This document shows, one piece after another, positions 16,722-25,613 of a DNA stretch of 64,000 nucleotides. Under the pieces are notes generated by a model. The model saw nothing but the letters and a program-made list of their open reading frames with translations. It was not told where the DNA came from and did no database searches. The stretch is from contig JAFTDE010000033.1 in NCBI GenBank assembly GCA_017454335.1, positions 1 through 64,000 on the forward strand, written 5' to 3'. Each line of letters begins with the position of its first letter. Positions within the stretch are counted from its first letter, which is position 1. This stretch comes from Bacteroidales bacterium. Lineage in GTDB: Bacteria; Bacteroidota; Bacteroidia; Bacteroidales; UBA932. The position numbers were made by a program, and so were the translations under genes.

Positions 16722-17351
16722 ATGAATTGCATTTTTTATCTCAGCGACGTCTATCCGGACGAGCATTTTCCGGGCGATTTCCAGGACTTCCGCGACCTGG
16801 AGGGGACCCGTTTTTACTGCGCTCCCGAAGCGGAAAAACGGCTTTCCCAAAGCATCCACGCACTGGGTCCGGACGGGATCCATCATATAGATCTCGGTGA
16901 TTATCACTATCTTAGCCTCTTATGGATGCGGGAAATCCGCGAACCCTTCTCCCTGGTATTGTTCGACCACCACCCGGATGACCAGCCCGGCGCCCTGGAC
17001 CAGGGGATGCTGAGCTGCGGGAACTGGGTCAAATTCGCCCGGGAAACCCTGCCGGAGCTGCGCGAGCTGGTCTGGTACAGGGGCCCGGACAGCCGGGAGC
17101 CCTGCGCCGGCCTGCCCGTCTACGTCTCCGTCGACCTGGACGTGCTGGACAGGAACGAATTCGTCACGGACTGGGACCAGGGATCCATGAGCGCCGCCCA
17201 GCTGCTCGCCCGGCTGGACCGGATACGGCGCAGCCACCGCATCATCGGAATCGACGTATGCGGCGGACTGACACGCGCCCAGGGGGCCGGCGACGCCGAG
17301 CTGGAGAAAAACGCCCGGCTGCGTTCCCTGCTCAATAATAGTAGGTGGTGA
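16722..17351 (+). CDS. Arginase/ureohydrolase-fold protein
   Basis: A 209-residue protein with the metal-binding motifs of the arginase-agmatinase-formiminoglutamase superfamily: FDHHPD at residues 81-86 and SVDLDVLD at 136-143 (aspartates 138, 140, 143). The usual first motif GGDHS is degenerate (GDYHY at 59-63). It is shorter than classical arginases (~300 residues), so the substrate is uncertain. IGIDVCGGLT near the C-terminus also fits the family. ATG at 16722 is preferred to an upstream in-frame start because of the promoter at 16708-16715. Its 3' end overlaps the convergent fimbrial tip gene by 20 bases. Confidence 0.75.
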   Translation: MNCIFYLSDVYPDEHFPGDFQDFRDLEGTRFYCAPEAEKRLSQSIHALGPDGIHHIDLGDYHYLSLLWMREIREPFSLVLFDHHPDDQPGALDQGMLSCGNWVKFARETLPELRELVWYRGPDSREPCAGLPVYVSVDLDVLDRNEFVTDWDQGSMSAAQLLARLDRIRRSHRIIGIDVCGGLTRAQGAGDAELEKNARLRSLLNNSRW

Positions 17352-20300
17352 GGGTCTGCAGCGGATAGGTATAGCTGGCCCCGCGGACCCGGCTGGTCAC
17401 GACCACGGACGCATTGGTATAGGTCACCGCCGTATTCCTTTTCACCGGATAGTCCGGCGAATGCCGGATCGTGATGTACGTCACCCCGGCGTCGTCGATC
17501 GGATACCGGGCCGGCGTATAATGGAAGGACACATCGAACAGCCAGCTCACGTCCAGGCCGGTACCACGGACCTGCACGATCAGTTCGTCCGAGCCGCCCA
17601 GGAGCCATTGTTCCGGATCTTCCGGCGTAGCCACGGCCAGGGTGAATCCCGCTTCGCCGTCCACGACGGGATTCAGCACCGTCGGAATCCCCTTGCCGGC
17701 TGCGCTGCCGATCGAGCTCACCACCACCTGGTTGGACAGCGGAAGCGTTGCGGAGACGCCCGCCCCGTTGGAAATGACGGCGGTTCCCGTTCCGTTGAAA
17801 TAACTGCCGTGCAGGGCCAGCCGGAAACTTCCGTTTCCGTTGTCATGCAGCGCCTGGTAGGAGATGATGCCGTCGTTGTCCAGGCTGAAACTGTAATCGC
17901 CGGTCTCCCCCAGGTCCGCCGTCGAAGGCAGGGGCGAAATGTGGATATAGCTGTAGCGGTCAGAGCTCATCTGTACCGATGCCGGATCCAGGGACAGGCC
18001 TTCCAGCGGCGGACGGACCACCTCGACCGAGCAGCTGGCGGACAGACCGCCGTAACTGGCCGTTATGGTCGCGCTTCCCAGGGACTGGCCGCTGACAAGG
18101 CCCCCGGAGGTGACCGAGACACAGTTCCCGTCCGGGGTGTAGCTGGCCGCCGAACTCACGTCCGCGCTGCTCCCGTCCGAATAATGGGCCGTTACCGTCA
18201 GGGAGTAAGCGGATCCGATCGCCAGGGTACGGGAAGCGGGCGAAACGCTGAGCGATACCAGTACCGGAACCGGCTCCGGACCGGGATCCGGGCCGGGGTC
18301 CGGTTCCGGATCCACGGCCGCCTGGCAGATCTGCAGGTCGATCCGATGGAAGCTGCCGTCCTGCAGGGCCGTGGAATAGACCACCTGCCGGATGTGGCCG
18401 GAGGTGTTTTCCGGAGCGGTCAGGCTGAAATACCGGTATCCGACACCGTCGATCTCTTCGCGGCCCTCCTGTGCAAACGTACCGAACTTTTCGCCGGAGG
18501 TATAGGAGAGGTTGTTGTAGTCGGCATAGCGGTACGGGATTCCGTACGAATGGTCCCGCTCAACCCTGCTGCCGGATGTATAGACATCCACGTAACAGCT
18601 GTAGTCCACCTGCATGTGGGAGGCCCGGGTGACCAGGCGCACCACGCCGCCCGCACGCGGGCAGGGCTGCTCCTCCGTGCCGTACCCGTCCACATACGCC
18701 TCCAGCTGCCAGTCGTACCGTTCGTTGGATTCAATCCAGTCCGTGATGAAGCTGTTCGCCTGCTGGCGCACCGTGCACGAAGCCGTTCCGGCCACGCCGT
18801 TCACCGAGCAGTCGATCGTCACGCGGATGATATTCCGTTCCGCCACCACCTGGGTGCCCAGATGGGAGCCGCCGACGGACGCCGTCCCGTCCTGCCCCAG
18901 GGCCGCATGGACATGGCCGCCCGCAAGCGGCGTCCCGGTGATGGAAGTGACGAAGGCGGCCCCGGACGTGGCGGAAGGAGCGATGTTCCCGGCAACGGGA
19001 TCCGCTTCCGTTACGGTTCCGTTGTCGTAATGCGCGAAGCGCGGCTGGACATAGCTGATCTGCGCAGGAACCGGGCTGCCGTCCGCCGGCACCAGGCCGT
19101 AGTCCAGGGTCAGCACGGGCGTCCCGTAGGAATAATGGTCCAACACCGGCTCCCGGTCTGTCACCTTCACCAGCAGGCTGTCCGTACAGACCCCGTCCCA
19201 GGTATGCAGGTACAACATCATCCGCTCATCTCCACTCTCCGTCCCGTCCGCACGCACATACACGCTGTTCCCATCGAGATACCAGGAAAGGGACAGCGCC
19301 CGGGCCCGGGCGGTATCCGCCCCGGTCCGGTATTCCACGCCGGCCGGGTCGCAGACGATTCCTGCGGCGGCGTATCCGCGCTGCCGGTACACCGTCAGGC
19401 TGTCCCGGTCGAAATGCAGCACCCGCGCATCACGGATGCCGGTGCGCCGGACCTTCCAGGAATCGCGCGTAACGCCCTCGTCCGTCAGGCAAAGTTCCAG
19501 GCTGCTGGTCGTATTCCGGTCCACGTTGAAATCCCGGCAGTTGTCCCGTCCCAGATACATCCGGTACATCAGATCCGCCTGTACGCCGGGCGCACTCCAG
19601 TCGCCGGACAACTCCAGGTAGGTACAGTAGGCCTGCCTGGCGGGAATGTTGTCCGGCACTTTCCGCCAGGGATCGTCATTCCCGTCCAACAGCACGCCCT
19701 GGCAGTTTTCCAGCATGTAGAAACTGACGGCATACCCGGCGCGCAGGCGCTGGATGTCCGCCGCACTCGCCGTATCTCCGTCCGCCACCAGGCCGGCCCG
19801 GCTGGCCGCGGCGAAAGCCGCGACCTCCGCCGCAGCCTGGCGCAGCACGACCGAGCGCAGCTGGAAATCGCTTTTCTGCATGGCTGATTTGTCGATACAG
19901 AAGTCGTAACGGGCTACCAGGCGGGTCATCCGCAGGATCAGTTCGCCCGACGTCCCGGGAGCGACCAGGACGCTGTCGCACGCCATCGGCAGCCCCTGCG
20001 GGCGGAATGTCGCCGGATTGTCCGGACGCAGCATCCAGGCTCCCAGCGACGATTCTTCCGCCGGAGCGGCCACCCGGCCCACATTGGCCAGTGCGTACAG
20101 ATGATAGGATTGGCCGGCGGTCAGGCTCAGTTCATCGCCGTCCCCGGAAAAGAGCGTCCGCTCCAGGCGCCCGCCATAATAGACGAAGAGCATCCAGTCT
20201 CCTACCGCGTCCTCCGTTCCGGCAAACGAACTCCGGACGGGATCGCTTTCCGTCCGGCATGAAATCCGGAAGAGAACCGATCCAGGCTCCGCCTGTGTAC

Positions 20301-20379
20301 GGACTTCTTCCCGTACACACGCGGCTGCCCCGATTAAAAGGGCGAGGGCAACACAGCCTATTTTCCTCAACAGACACAT
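17332..20379 (-). CDS. Fimbrial tip/accessory adhesin lipoprotein with Big-like domain
   Basis: A 1015-residue lipoprotein (lipobox GAAAC near residue 21). The N-terminal ~300 residues resemble FimB/Mfa-type fimbrillin modules (YHLYALANVG, LILRMTRLVARYDFCID). A proline-rich linker (DPEPDPGPDPGPEPVPV near residue 725) leads to a bacterial Ig-like (Big_2) domain with VSLSVSPASRTLAIGSAYSL and SATITASYGGLSASC, followed by another beta-rich C-terminal region. It is possibly of the DUF4906 fimbrial type. It is encoded last in the fimbrial operon, where tip adhesins usually lie. The ATG at 20379 is chosen; the TTG at 20391 would overlap the upstream gene. Confidence 0.75.
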   Translation of the reverse strand: MCLLRKIGCVALALLIGAAACVREEVRTQAEPGSVLFRISCRTESDPVRSSFAGTEDAVGDWMLFVYYGGRLERTLFSGDGDELSLTAGQSYHLYALANVGRVAAPAEESSLGAWMLRPDNPATFRPQGLPMACDSVLVAPGTSGELILRMTRLVARYDFCIDKSAMQKSDFQLRSVVLRQAAAEVAAFAAASRAGLVADGDTASAADIQRLRAGYAVSFYMLENCQGVLLDGNDDPWRKVPDNIPARQAYCTYLELSGDWSAPGVQADLMYRMYLGRDNCRDFNVDRNTTSSLELCLTDEGVTRDSWKVRRTGIRDARVLHFDRDSLTVYRQRGYAAAGIVCDPAGVEYRTGADTARARALSLSWYLDGNSVYVRADGTESGDERMMLYLHTWDGVCTDSLLVKVTDREPVLDHYSYGTPVLTLDYGLVPADGSPVPAQISYVQPRFAHYDNGTVTEADPVAGNIAPSATSGAAFVTSITGTPLAGGHVHAALGQDGTASVGGSHLGTQVVAERNIIRVTIDCSVNGVAGTASCTVRQQANSFITDWIESNERYDWQLEAYVDGYGTEEQPCPRAGGVVRLVTRASHMQVDYSCYVDVYTSGSRVERDHSYGIPYRYADYNNLSYTSGEKFGTFAQEGREEIDGVGYRYFSLTAPENTSGHIRQVVYSTALQDGSFHRIDLQICQAAVDPEPDPGPDPGPEPVPVLVSLSVSPASRTLAIGSAYSLTVTAHYSDGSSADVSSAASYTPDGNCVSVTSGGLVSGQSLGSATITASYGGLSASCSVEVVRPPLEGLSLDPASVQMSSDRYSYIHISPLPSTADLGETGDYSFSLDNDGIISYQALHDNGNGSFRLALHGSYFNGTGTAVISNGAGVSATLPLSNQVVVSSIGSAAGKGIPTVLNPVVDGEAGFTLAVATPEDPEQWLLGGSDELIVQVRGTGLDVSWLFDVSFHYTPARYPIDDAGVTYITIRHSPDYPVKRNTAVTYTNASVVVTSRVRGASYTYPLQTLTTYYY

Positions 20380-20380
20380 T

Positions 20381-21145
20381 TCAATATTCAACCCTTTTGG
20401 TGAAACCCTCGCCCCATTCCTGTACGCGTATCGTCATTTCCCGGGCGACATGATCCACCCGGACTTCCATATCGGCCAGGCTCCTGGCCAGCCAGTCGTA
20501 CCCCGACGCTTCGATCATCCACCCCAGCGGGACGCTCACCGGTCCCGTTTCGCCGTCCAGCACCAGCAATTCCAGCGGCTCGTAGCCTTCCGGAGCCGGC
20601 AGCTGCCGGGGCAGGCGCACGCGGTAATGCACACCGTCCCCGGAGCGGGGTTCGTAGCGGAAATCTCCCCCCAGGGGGGCCAGCGTGAACAGGTCCACTC
20701 CCCGGACCCGGCCCCGGACCGAGACCGTGCAGGGACGGACCATGTCCAGGTCGAGCGTGGCGAACTGCTTGTCCATCGACAGGGGCAGATAAAGATCCTC
20801 CCCCGTCGCATCGACGGGCCCCATGCTGGACCACAGGTACAGGCTGTCCGACTGCTCGCCCAGGCTGATCACGTTGTACCCGACTCCGGCGCAGAATTCA
20901 TACACGCCGCGCGGGATCCCCAGCACGAACTCTCCCCCGGCATTCGGGACCAGCGCTTCTTCCACCAGGACACGGGCGGCATGCTGCCAGCCGGTCAGGG
21001 TAATCCGCCCGGCAAACTCGCGGTCGAAGGCCGCCGTCAGATAGCAGGGGCATTCGGCGCGGTCGGCCTTGACGGAGCAGGCGGACAGCGCCAGGATGGC
21101 CAGCGAGCCTACGACCCGCCGCGGCATACGGTTCCCGTGTCCCAT
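20381..21145 (-). CDS. FimB/Mfa2-type fimbrial anchor lipoprotein
   Basis: A 254-residue lipoprotein (lipobox LSAC near residue 23) followed by ECPCYLTAAF, a start typical of FimB/Mfa2 family fimbrial subunits that anchor type V fimbriae to the outer membrane and regulate length. The rest is beta-rich and ends with MTIRVQEWGEGF, echoing the C-terminal strand motif of the upstream fimbrillin. It lies 3 bases after the fimbrillin gene and 1 base before the tip gene. ATG at 21145 is used; an ATG 18 bases downstream is also possible. Confidence 0.7.
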   Translation of the reverse strand: MGHGNRMPRRVVGSLAILALSACSVKADRAECPCYLTAAFDREFAGRITLTGWQHAARVLVEEALVPNAGGEFVLGIPRGVYEFCAGVGYNVISLGEQSDSLYLWSSMGPVDATGEDLYLPLSMDKQFATLDLDMVRPCTVSVRGRVRGVDLFTLAPLGGDFRYEPRSGDGVHYRVRLPRQLPAPEGYEPLELLVLDGETGPVSVPLGWMIEASGYDWLARSLADMEVRVDHVAREMTIRVQEWGEGFTKRVEY

Positions 21146-21148
21146 ATC

Positions 21149-22171
21149 CTAGATGGTTACATTGCTTGAAAAACCGCTCCCCCAGTTCTGCACATGGACG
21201 GAGAAGCTCCCGCTTCCCTTGTTGATCGGCACATCCGGAGAAGTGCTGCCCGGTCCAGTGATCCGGAGCGTTTCGATCCGGTAGAGTTTGTTCGCCTCCA
21301 GCAGTTTGTTGCTGCCGACGATGTTGACCGGATAATAGCAGGTTACCCCGTTGTACAGCGCCTCCACGACCAGCCGCGTGTAGCGGGGCGACCAGGCCGC
21401 GGCAGAGCTGTCCGACCCGGTCAGGTTGGGATAGCAGTAGAAATAATGGGCAACCCGGTACGTGCTGTCCCGGGGGATGGATACGGCGGGAGTAAGGATG
21501 TCCGCGGTCAGCGGGATCACCGATGTTTCCGAAGCCACGTATCCCTGTTTCTGCCGCCATTCGCAGAGAGGCGTCTCGGCCGACAGGTTGCAGCGCGTAT
21601 TGACGTTGATCAGGTAGATGCCCTTGATGCTGATGGACGCGTCGTTCCCGGTTGCGTGTTCGATCCTGTCGATCTGCACCTTGGCCGCCAGACGCTCCAG
21701 GTCGACTATGTACGCGCCGTGATTCATGAAATTCATATTGGACAGCGTGCCGACCATTTCCAGGCCCTGCGTCCCGGCGCCGACGTTGTCCTCGAAGGAC
21801 GAATGCTGGCGCATGAAAGTGGAATCCTGCTGGTAATCGGCGGGATCCCTGTGGCCGTTGGCAATGGCCCGGACCGTGTAGTTGGCCACTCCGACCGGGA
21901 CGGACAGGGTGATGGCGGAGCCGCCCGTCGCCGTCCCGGTGGTCACCAGCGTCCCGGCCGGATTGTACACGGCGATGCGGGCCGAAAGCACGTCGTCGTC
22001 GAAGGCGTCGGAGCCGGAACGGGTCGCAGACGCCGCGCCGCCCAGCCAGAAAGTCACTTCGCCCATTTCATCCCGAGTCCCTTCCTGCGAAGCCGGGAGG
22101 AAGTCTTTTTGGCAAGCCGGCAGGATCAGCAGCATGCCCGCCAGGCAGAGGAGATGTTCAATAATCTTCAT
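21149..22171 (-). CDS. Fimbrillin, FimA/Mfa1-like major subunit
   Basis: A 340-residue lipoprotein (lipobox LPAC, Cys20). It has a fimbrillin pattern: an N-terminal beta domain (VTFWLGGAASATRSG), the region LERLAAKVQIDRIE typical of FimA/Mfa1 proteins (V-x-R-L-x-A-K-V-x-I), and a C-terminal strand FSVHVQNWGSGFSSNVTI that would act as donor strand after protease processing. Exported as a lipoprotein, it would be polymerised at the surface after cleavage by a gingipain-like protease. Its start overlaps the end of the upstream OmpA-like gene by 14 bases. Confidence 0.78.
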   Translation of the reverse strand: MKIIEHLLCLAGMLLILPACQKDFLPASQEGTRDEMGEVTFWLGGAASATRSGSDAFDDDVLSARIAVYNPAGTLVTTGTATGGSAITLSVPVGVANYTVRAIANGHRDPADYQQDSTFMRQHSSFEDNVGAGTQGLEMVGTLSNMNFMNHGAYIVDLERLAAKVQIDRIEHATGNDASISIKGIYLINVNTRCNLSAETPLCEWRQKQGYVASETSVIPLTADILTPAVSIPRDSTYRVAHYFYCYPNLTGSDSSAAAWSPRYTRLVVEALYNGVTCYYPVNIVGSNKLLEANKLYRIETLRITGPGSTSPDVPINKGSGSFSVHVQNWGSGFSSNVTI

Positions 22172-24110
22172 AGATGGTGTTTAAATTGTATTTGTGAATA
22201 AGTTCCGATATTTCCGGATCCAGATTCCCCCGGTGCACGAAGGAGGGATCTCCGGCGCAGGCGTCCAGGAAAGACTGCACGGCTTCCTGCGTCCTGTCCA
22301 GGCGGGACAGTACGATGGCCCGCATGTACTCGCGCGACGGTGATGCCGGGATCCTGTCCAGGATGTCCATGGCGGAAGCGTTGTAATCCAGCGCGGCATA
22401 GGCGACCGCCGTATTGAAATCCCGGTACGGGCGCAGCAGGCTGATCGCCCGGGTATAGTCCCGGTCCCGGACCGCCTGGACGCCGGCCATGTAGGCCGAG
22501 TCCAGCACGGTCGTATGGATGGTATCCTGGGCCATGCCCTTGCGGTGCAGGTAGAAACCGAACTTGACCGTCCGCAAACGCGGGTAGAGATGCTCGCGCA
22601 GGTAACGGTAATAGGGCCTGGATGCGATTTCCCGTTCCCGCCGGTCCGGATCCTCCAGGCGCAGCGCCTGCAGGAAATCCGCTTTGTCCTCCGGGAGCAG
22701 GTCCTCGTCCGCCTCGACCAGCGAACGCAGCATGGACCAGTTTTCGGCGATGGATTCCGGAATGAATTTCAAAGACGGAGCCCGGGACGGTTCGACGTAT
22801 GCGCTGTCCAGATTGAGCCGCAGCCCGGTCTCCGCCTGAATGGAGTCCCTGTATGCGCGGACGAAGGCGGAGAAATACCGGCTGACCGCCTCGCTGCGCC
22901 GTTGTGACAGGGTTCTGTTGGAAGGATAACTCCCTTCGGGAGAGGCTGACGCCGTCACCACGATGGAGTCCAGGTCGAAACGGACATCGTCCAGCAACTG
23001 TGCGAGATTGGACTTGATCCGCCCGATTTCCGATTCGTTGTTGCCCCGCTGCGGATCCACCGTGCTGCTTCCGGCAGCGAACTCGATCCAGCAGACGGAA
23101 TTGTCCTCGACCCGGCGTTCCACAATCCGGGTGAGATAGCGCCGGGTGTCGTCCACCAGCGAGCTCAACGAACTGATATAAAAGGTAAGGGTGTCCTGGC
23201 GGGGCAGGTCGAAGAGCTTGCGGTCCTCTTCATAGATGTCTCCGCCCAGGGTGATCAGCGCCCGCCGCAGGGAAGGCCGTGCCGCTATGGTCTGGACATA
23301 CTCGTACGAAATGTCTCCGGTGTCCGTCCTGATCACTGTATCGAGTTTCAGACCTTCCGTGATAATGGGCACCTTCACATATCTTCTGTACCTGTCCGGG
23401 AGCAGTGATCTCCTCCTGTCGTTCAACAGGATCCTGAGCCTGTCCGTATAGTGGTCGACCGCCTCGCCGCGGGTGACGCCGAACATCGATGCGACAGCCT
23501 CGTCCGAGACATAGGACGAATCCGTCCGGAGGGCATAGATCTCCGGCAGGTTCCTGGCCAGGAAGACCTCGAGATCATGGGTCCGGATGAATTCGGCGGA
23601 ATCGGTGATGATGCTGTTCACGAAATTCCGGTACTGCTGGTAGCCCCGCAGTTGCGCCCTCCGGTACTGTTCGCCCGTGATTACGACGGGCAGCAGTTCC
23701 ATCTCCTCGTCCGACACGCACAGCAACGGACGCAGCCGGATCTGCCAGCGGCTGTCCTGCATCCGGGCCGGGATGATGACGTTGAAGCGGAGATCCACCT
23801 TGCCGTGCCGTTCCGCCGTATTCTTGAACGCGGCTGTCACGACCACGGGATTCAGCATTTCCGTCGCCACCATTTCCCCATCCTCATCCTTGACGGCCTG
23901 CATGATCAGCAATTCCCTTCCGTCCGCATCCCGGACCTTCAGCGTATCCCGCACCGGCATCCTGAAACCGATCTGTTCCGGACGGATGTCATCCGCCACC
24001 GTGATCGACGGAGACACCGCACCCGCGCGCAGCGACGCCATCTTCCGATGGGTCGAGCACGCGCAGAGCAGCAAGAGCAGCGCCAGACCTGTCCGCAGGA
24101 CACCCTTCAT
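22158..24110 (-). CDS. OmpA-domain lipoprotein with C-terminal TPR-like repeats
   Basis: A 650-residue lipoprotein (signal ending LLCAC near residue 17). A central/C-terminal segment (IEFAAGSSTVDPQRGNNESE ... VVTASASPEGSYPSNRTLSQRR) matches OmpA-like peptidoglycan-binding domains, with the SPEG and N-x-x-L-S-x-x-R signature. The last ~100 residues look like short TPR-type helices (ISLLRPYRDFNTAVAYAALD). Proteins of this kind often precede fimbrillin genes in Bacteroidales and may anchor or assemble the fimbria. It begins 3 bases after ssb, so it is transcribed with it. Confidence 0.72.
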   Translation of the reverse strand: MKGVLRTGLALLLLLCACSTHRKMASLRAGAVSPSITVADDIRPEQIGFRMPVRDTLKVRDADGRELLIMQAVKDEDGEMVATEMLNPVVVTAAFKNTAERHGKVDLRFNVIIPARMQDSRWQIRLRPLLCVSDEEMELLPVVITGEQYRRAQLRGYQQYRNFVNSIITDSAEFIRTHDLEVFLARNLPEIYALRTDSSYVSDEAVASMFGVTRGEAVDHYTDRLRILLNDRRRSLLPDRYRRYVKVPIITEGLKLDTVIRTDTGDISYEYVQTIAARPSLRRALITLGGDIYEEDRKLFDLPRQDTLTFYISSLSSLVDDTRRYLTRIVERRVEDNSVCWIEFAAGSSTVDPQRGNNESEIGRIKSNLAQLLDDVRFDLDSIVVTASASPEGSYPSNRTLSQRRSEAVSRYFSAFVRAYRDSIQAETGLRLNLDSAYVEPSRAPSLKFIPESIAENWSMLRSLVEADEDLLPEDKADFLQALRLEDPDRREREIASRPYYRYLREHLYPRLRTVKFGFYLHRKGMAQDTIHTTVLDSAYMAGVQAVRDRDYTRAISLLRPYRDFNTAVAYAALDYNASAMDILDRIPASPSREYMRAIVLSRLDRTQEAVQSFLDACAGDPSFVHRGNLDPEISELIHKYNLNTIYEDY

Positions 24111-24113
24111 GGC

Positions 24114-24461
24114 TTACAGTTCAAATTCCAGGGGAGAATCCTCTTCTATCAGGTTCACCCGGCTGGCGAGCACATCATAGAAGGTCCTTTCGTTTCCGTC
24201 CAGTCCCATGATCTTCTGGATCCGGACCCGGCCAACCACATGCGCCTTCGACCCCTTTTCCAGGCGGTCCAGGTTCTGGATATTCTTCCCCTCGAACGCG
24301 CTGATGTTGTGCCAGGTGGTTTCGATGACGGGTTCGCCGTTCCTGTCCTTGTAGGCCTTGTTCGTGGCGAGCGTAAAGCGCGCCATCTTCCGCTCGTTGT
24401 TCGTCTGGATCCGTATGCTCCCGACGTTGCCCCTGAGCTCGATTCGATTCATCTGTTCCAT
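24114..24461 (-). CDS. ssb: Short single-stranded DNA-binding protein
   Basis: A 115-residue SSB OB-fold protein: MNRIELRGNVGSIRI, MARFTLATNKAYKDRNGE, TTWHNISAF and KGSKAHVVGRVR are all diagnostic. It consists of the OB domain only, with a very short acidic end (EEDSPLEFEL) that does not match the canonical DDDIPF-type tip used to recruit partner proteins. It could be a secondary SSB. Its stop is 3 bases before the OmpA-like lipoprotein, so it heads the fimbrial operon. A start three codons later (MNRIEL) is also possible. Confidence 0.88.
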   Translation of the reverse strand: MEQMNRIELRGNVGSIRIQTNNERKMARFTLATNKAYKDRNGEPVIETTWHNISAFEGKNIQNLDRLEKGSKAHVVGRVRIQKIMGLDGNERTFYDVLASRVNLIEEDSPLEFEL

Positions 24462-24797
24462 GTTCAGTCATTTTTTGGTTCACGGGATCCCGGCCGCGCG
24501 GTCCTTCGTCCCGATGCAAAGGAACAGCATTCCGGCCGGACGGAACAGCGGTCCGGCCCGACAGGGCGCAACTTTGTATCTTTCTTGTGCTTTTTAACGT
24601 TTGGCGGATAAAAGGACTAAGAAAAAACGGCCGGTTTTTTCCGGAAACGGCAGAAGAAAAACAAAAATTATCGACGAAAGATTTATCCGAGCCGGGGCGG
24701 GAAGCTAAGATTCGTACATTTTTTCAATTGTTTCTTATCAAAGCTTGGAGATGTCGGGAAAGGAGCCCATTTTTGGGCGGAACCAGCAGTATAAGAA
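24462..24797. other. 336-base intergenic region between divergent genes, with hairpins
   Basis: The gap between ssb (minus) and the zinc-finger gene (plus) codes for nothing I can support. It holds an 8-bp perfect stem GGCCGGAC/GTCCGGCC (24534-24541 with 24551-24558), a near-palindrome AAAAAAC...GTTTTTT (around 24623-24645 region), and a small GCCCA/TGGGC hairpin at 24765-24778 just before the plus-strand gene. TACATTTT at 24715-24722 resembles a -7 box for the plus strand and TTCCTTTG (plus 24517-24524) one for the minus strand; both have mismatches. Confidence 0.4.
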
Positions 24798-25202
24798 ATG
24801 GAATACAAGAGTCCAGAGAGGGAAGAGCAGTGCTGCCTGATGTGCGGGAACGAGATCCGGTACGGACGCCGGGGCAGGACATTCTGCAGCGAAGAATGCA
24901 GGAACCGCTACCACAATACGATGGCCGGGGAGATCCGCTCGTACAGGAACCGTGTCATTACGGCCCTGTCCGTCAATTACCGCATCCTGGAGGCACTGAT
25001 CCTGCAGGAAAAGGGATCCGCTCCCCTGACGGAACTGGAAGCGGCCGGATTCCGGCCCGGCTTCATCACCTCCTGCCGGAAAGACCGGTACGGACATACA
25101 GAATGCAGCTGTTTTGACATACACTACTGTCAAACAGCTGCAAAAGTGTTTCAGATCAGACGGGTCAGCCTCCGGCTACTTGGCTTTCACGGCAGTCGTT
25201 GA
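24798..25202 (+). CDS. Small protein with treble-clef-like zinc finger
   Basis: A 134-residue protein. Residues ~12-42 form a zinc-binding motif C-x-x-C ... C-x-x-x-C (CCLMCGNEIRYGRRG and TFCSEECRNRYHN), like the small zinc-finger proteins common in Bacteroidota ("CSEECR" type). The C-terminal half (ALSVNYRILEALILQEKG; CSCFDIHYCQTA) may be helical and holds further cysteines. Function is unknown; nucleic-acid binding is a guess. Its 3' end overlaps the convergent bactofilin gene by 27 bases. Confidence 0.65.
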   Translation: MEYKSPEREEQCCLMCGNEIRYGRRGRTFCSEECRNRYHNTMAGEIRSYRNRVITALSVNYRILEALILQEKGSAPLTELEAAGFRPGFITSCRKDRYGHTECSCFDIHYCQTAAKVFQIRRVSLRLLGFHGSR

Positions 25203-25613
25203 GGCGAGGACCTTGTCGAATTCCTCTTCCGTGATCATCTTGAAGGATCCGTTGATGCGCGCACCCATTTCCACCTGGAATTTCTGGACGTGGATGTTGC
25301 CCGTCACTTCGGCCGTATTCTTCAGGGACATGACGTCTTTGACATAGATGTCGCCGTCCATCTTTCCCCAGAAATCGACCGTATTGCAGAGCACGGTGCC
25401 CGAGATATGCGCGGATTCACCCACGACGATCTTGCCGGACGAATACAGCGTGCCAGAAATGACACCGTCCACCCGCACATCTCCGTTGCAGGACATATTG
25501 CCCTCGATAACAGTTCCAGCCGAAATGCGGCTGAGGTCGTTCACGTCGACGACCGGTTCTATCTTGGTCATTTGCTTGAGTGATGTAAATGTCTTAAACA
25601 ATTCCTTTGCCAT
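25176..25613 (-). CDS. Bactofilin (polymer-forming cytoskeletal protein)
   Basis: A 145-residue bactofilin: the central ~100 residues form the repeating beta-helix of the family ([57 protein letters not shown]), which polymerises without nucleotide and scaffolds envelope or cell-shape functions. The ATG at 25613 overlaps the secA end by 20 bases; an ATG at 25571 ([11 protein letters not shown]) would remove the overlap and is also plausible. It follows secA on the same strand. Confidence 0.88.
   Translation of the reverse strand: MAKELFKTFTSLKQMTKIEPVVDVNDLSRISAGTVIEGNMSCNGDVRVDGVISGTLYSSGKIVVGESAHISGTVLCNTVDFWGKMDGDIYVKDVMSLKNTAEVTGNIHVQKFQVEMGARINGSFKMITEEEFDKVLASTTAVKAK

Noticed and set aside
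17461-19887. An ~800-codon plus-strand frame opposite the fimbrial tip gene.
   Set aside because: No signal peptide or domain, and the minus frame has a lipobox and Ig-like domain.
24587-25117. A plus-strand frame starting before the zinc-finger gene.
   Set aside because: It runs through the gap and then into a different frame of the zinc-finger gene; the CxxC...CxxxC frame at 24798 is clearly the coding one.
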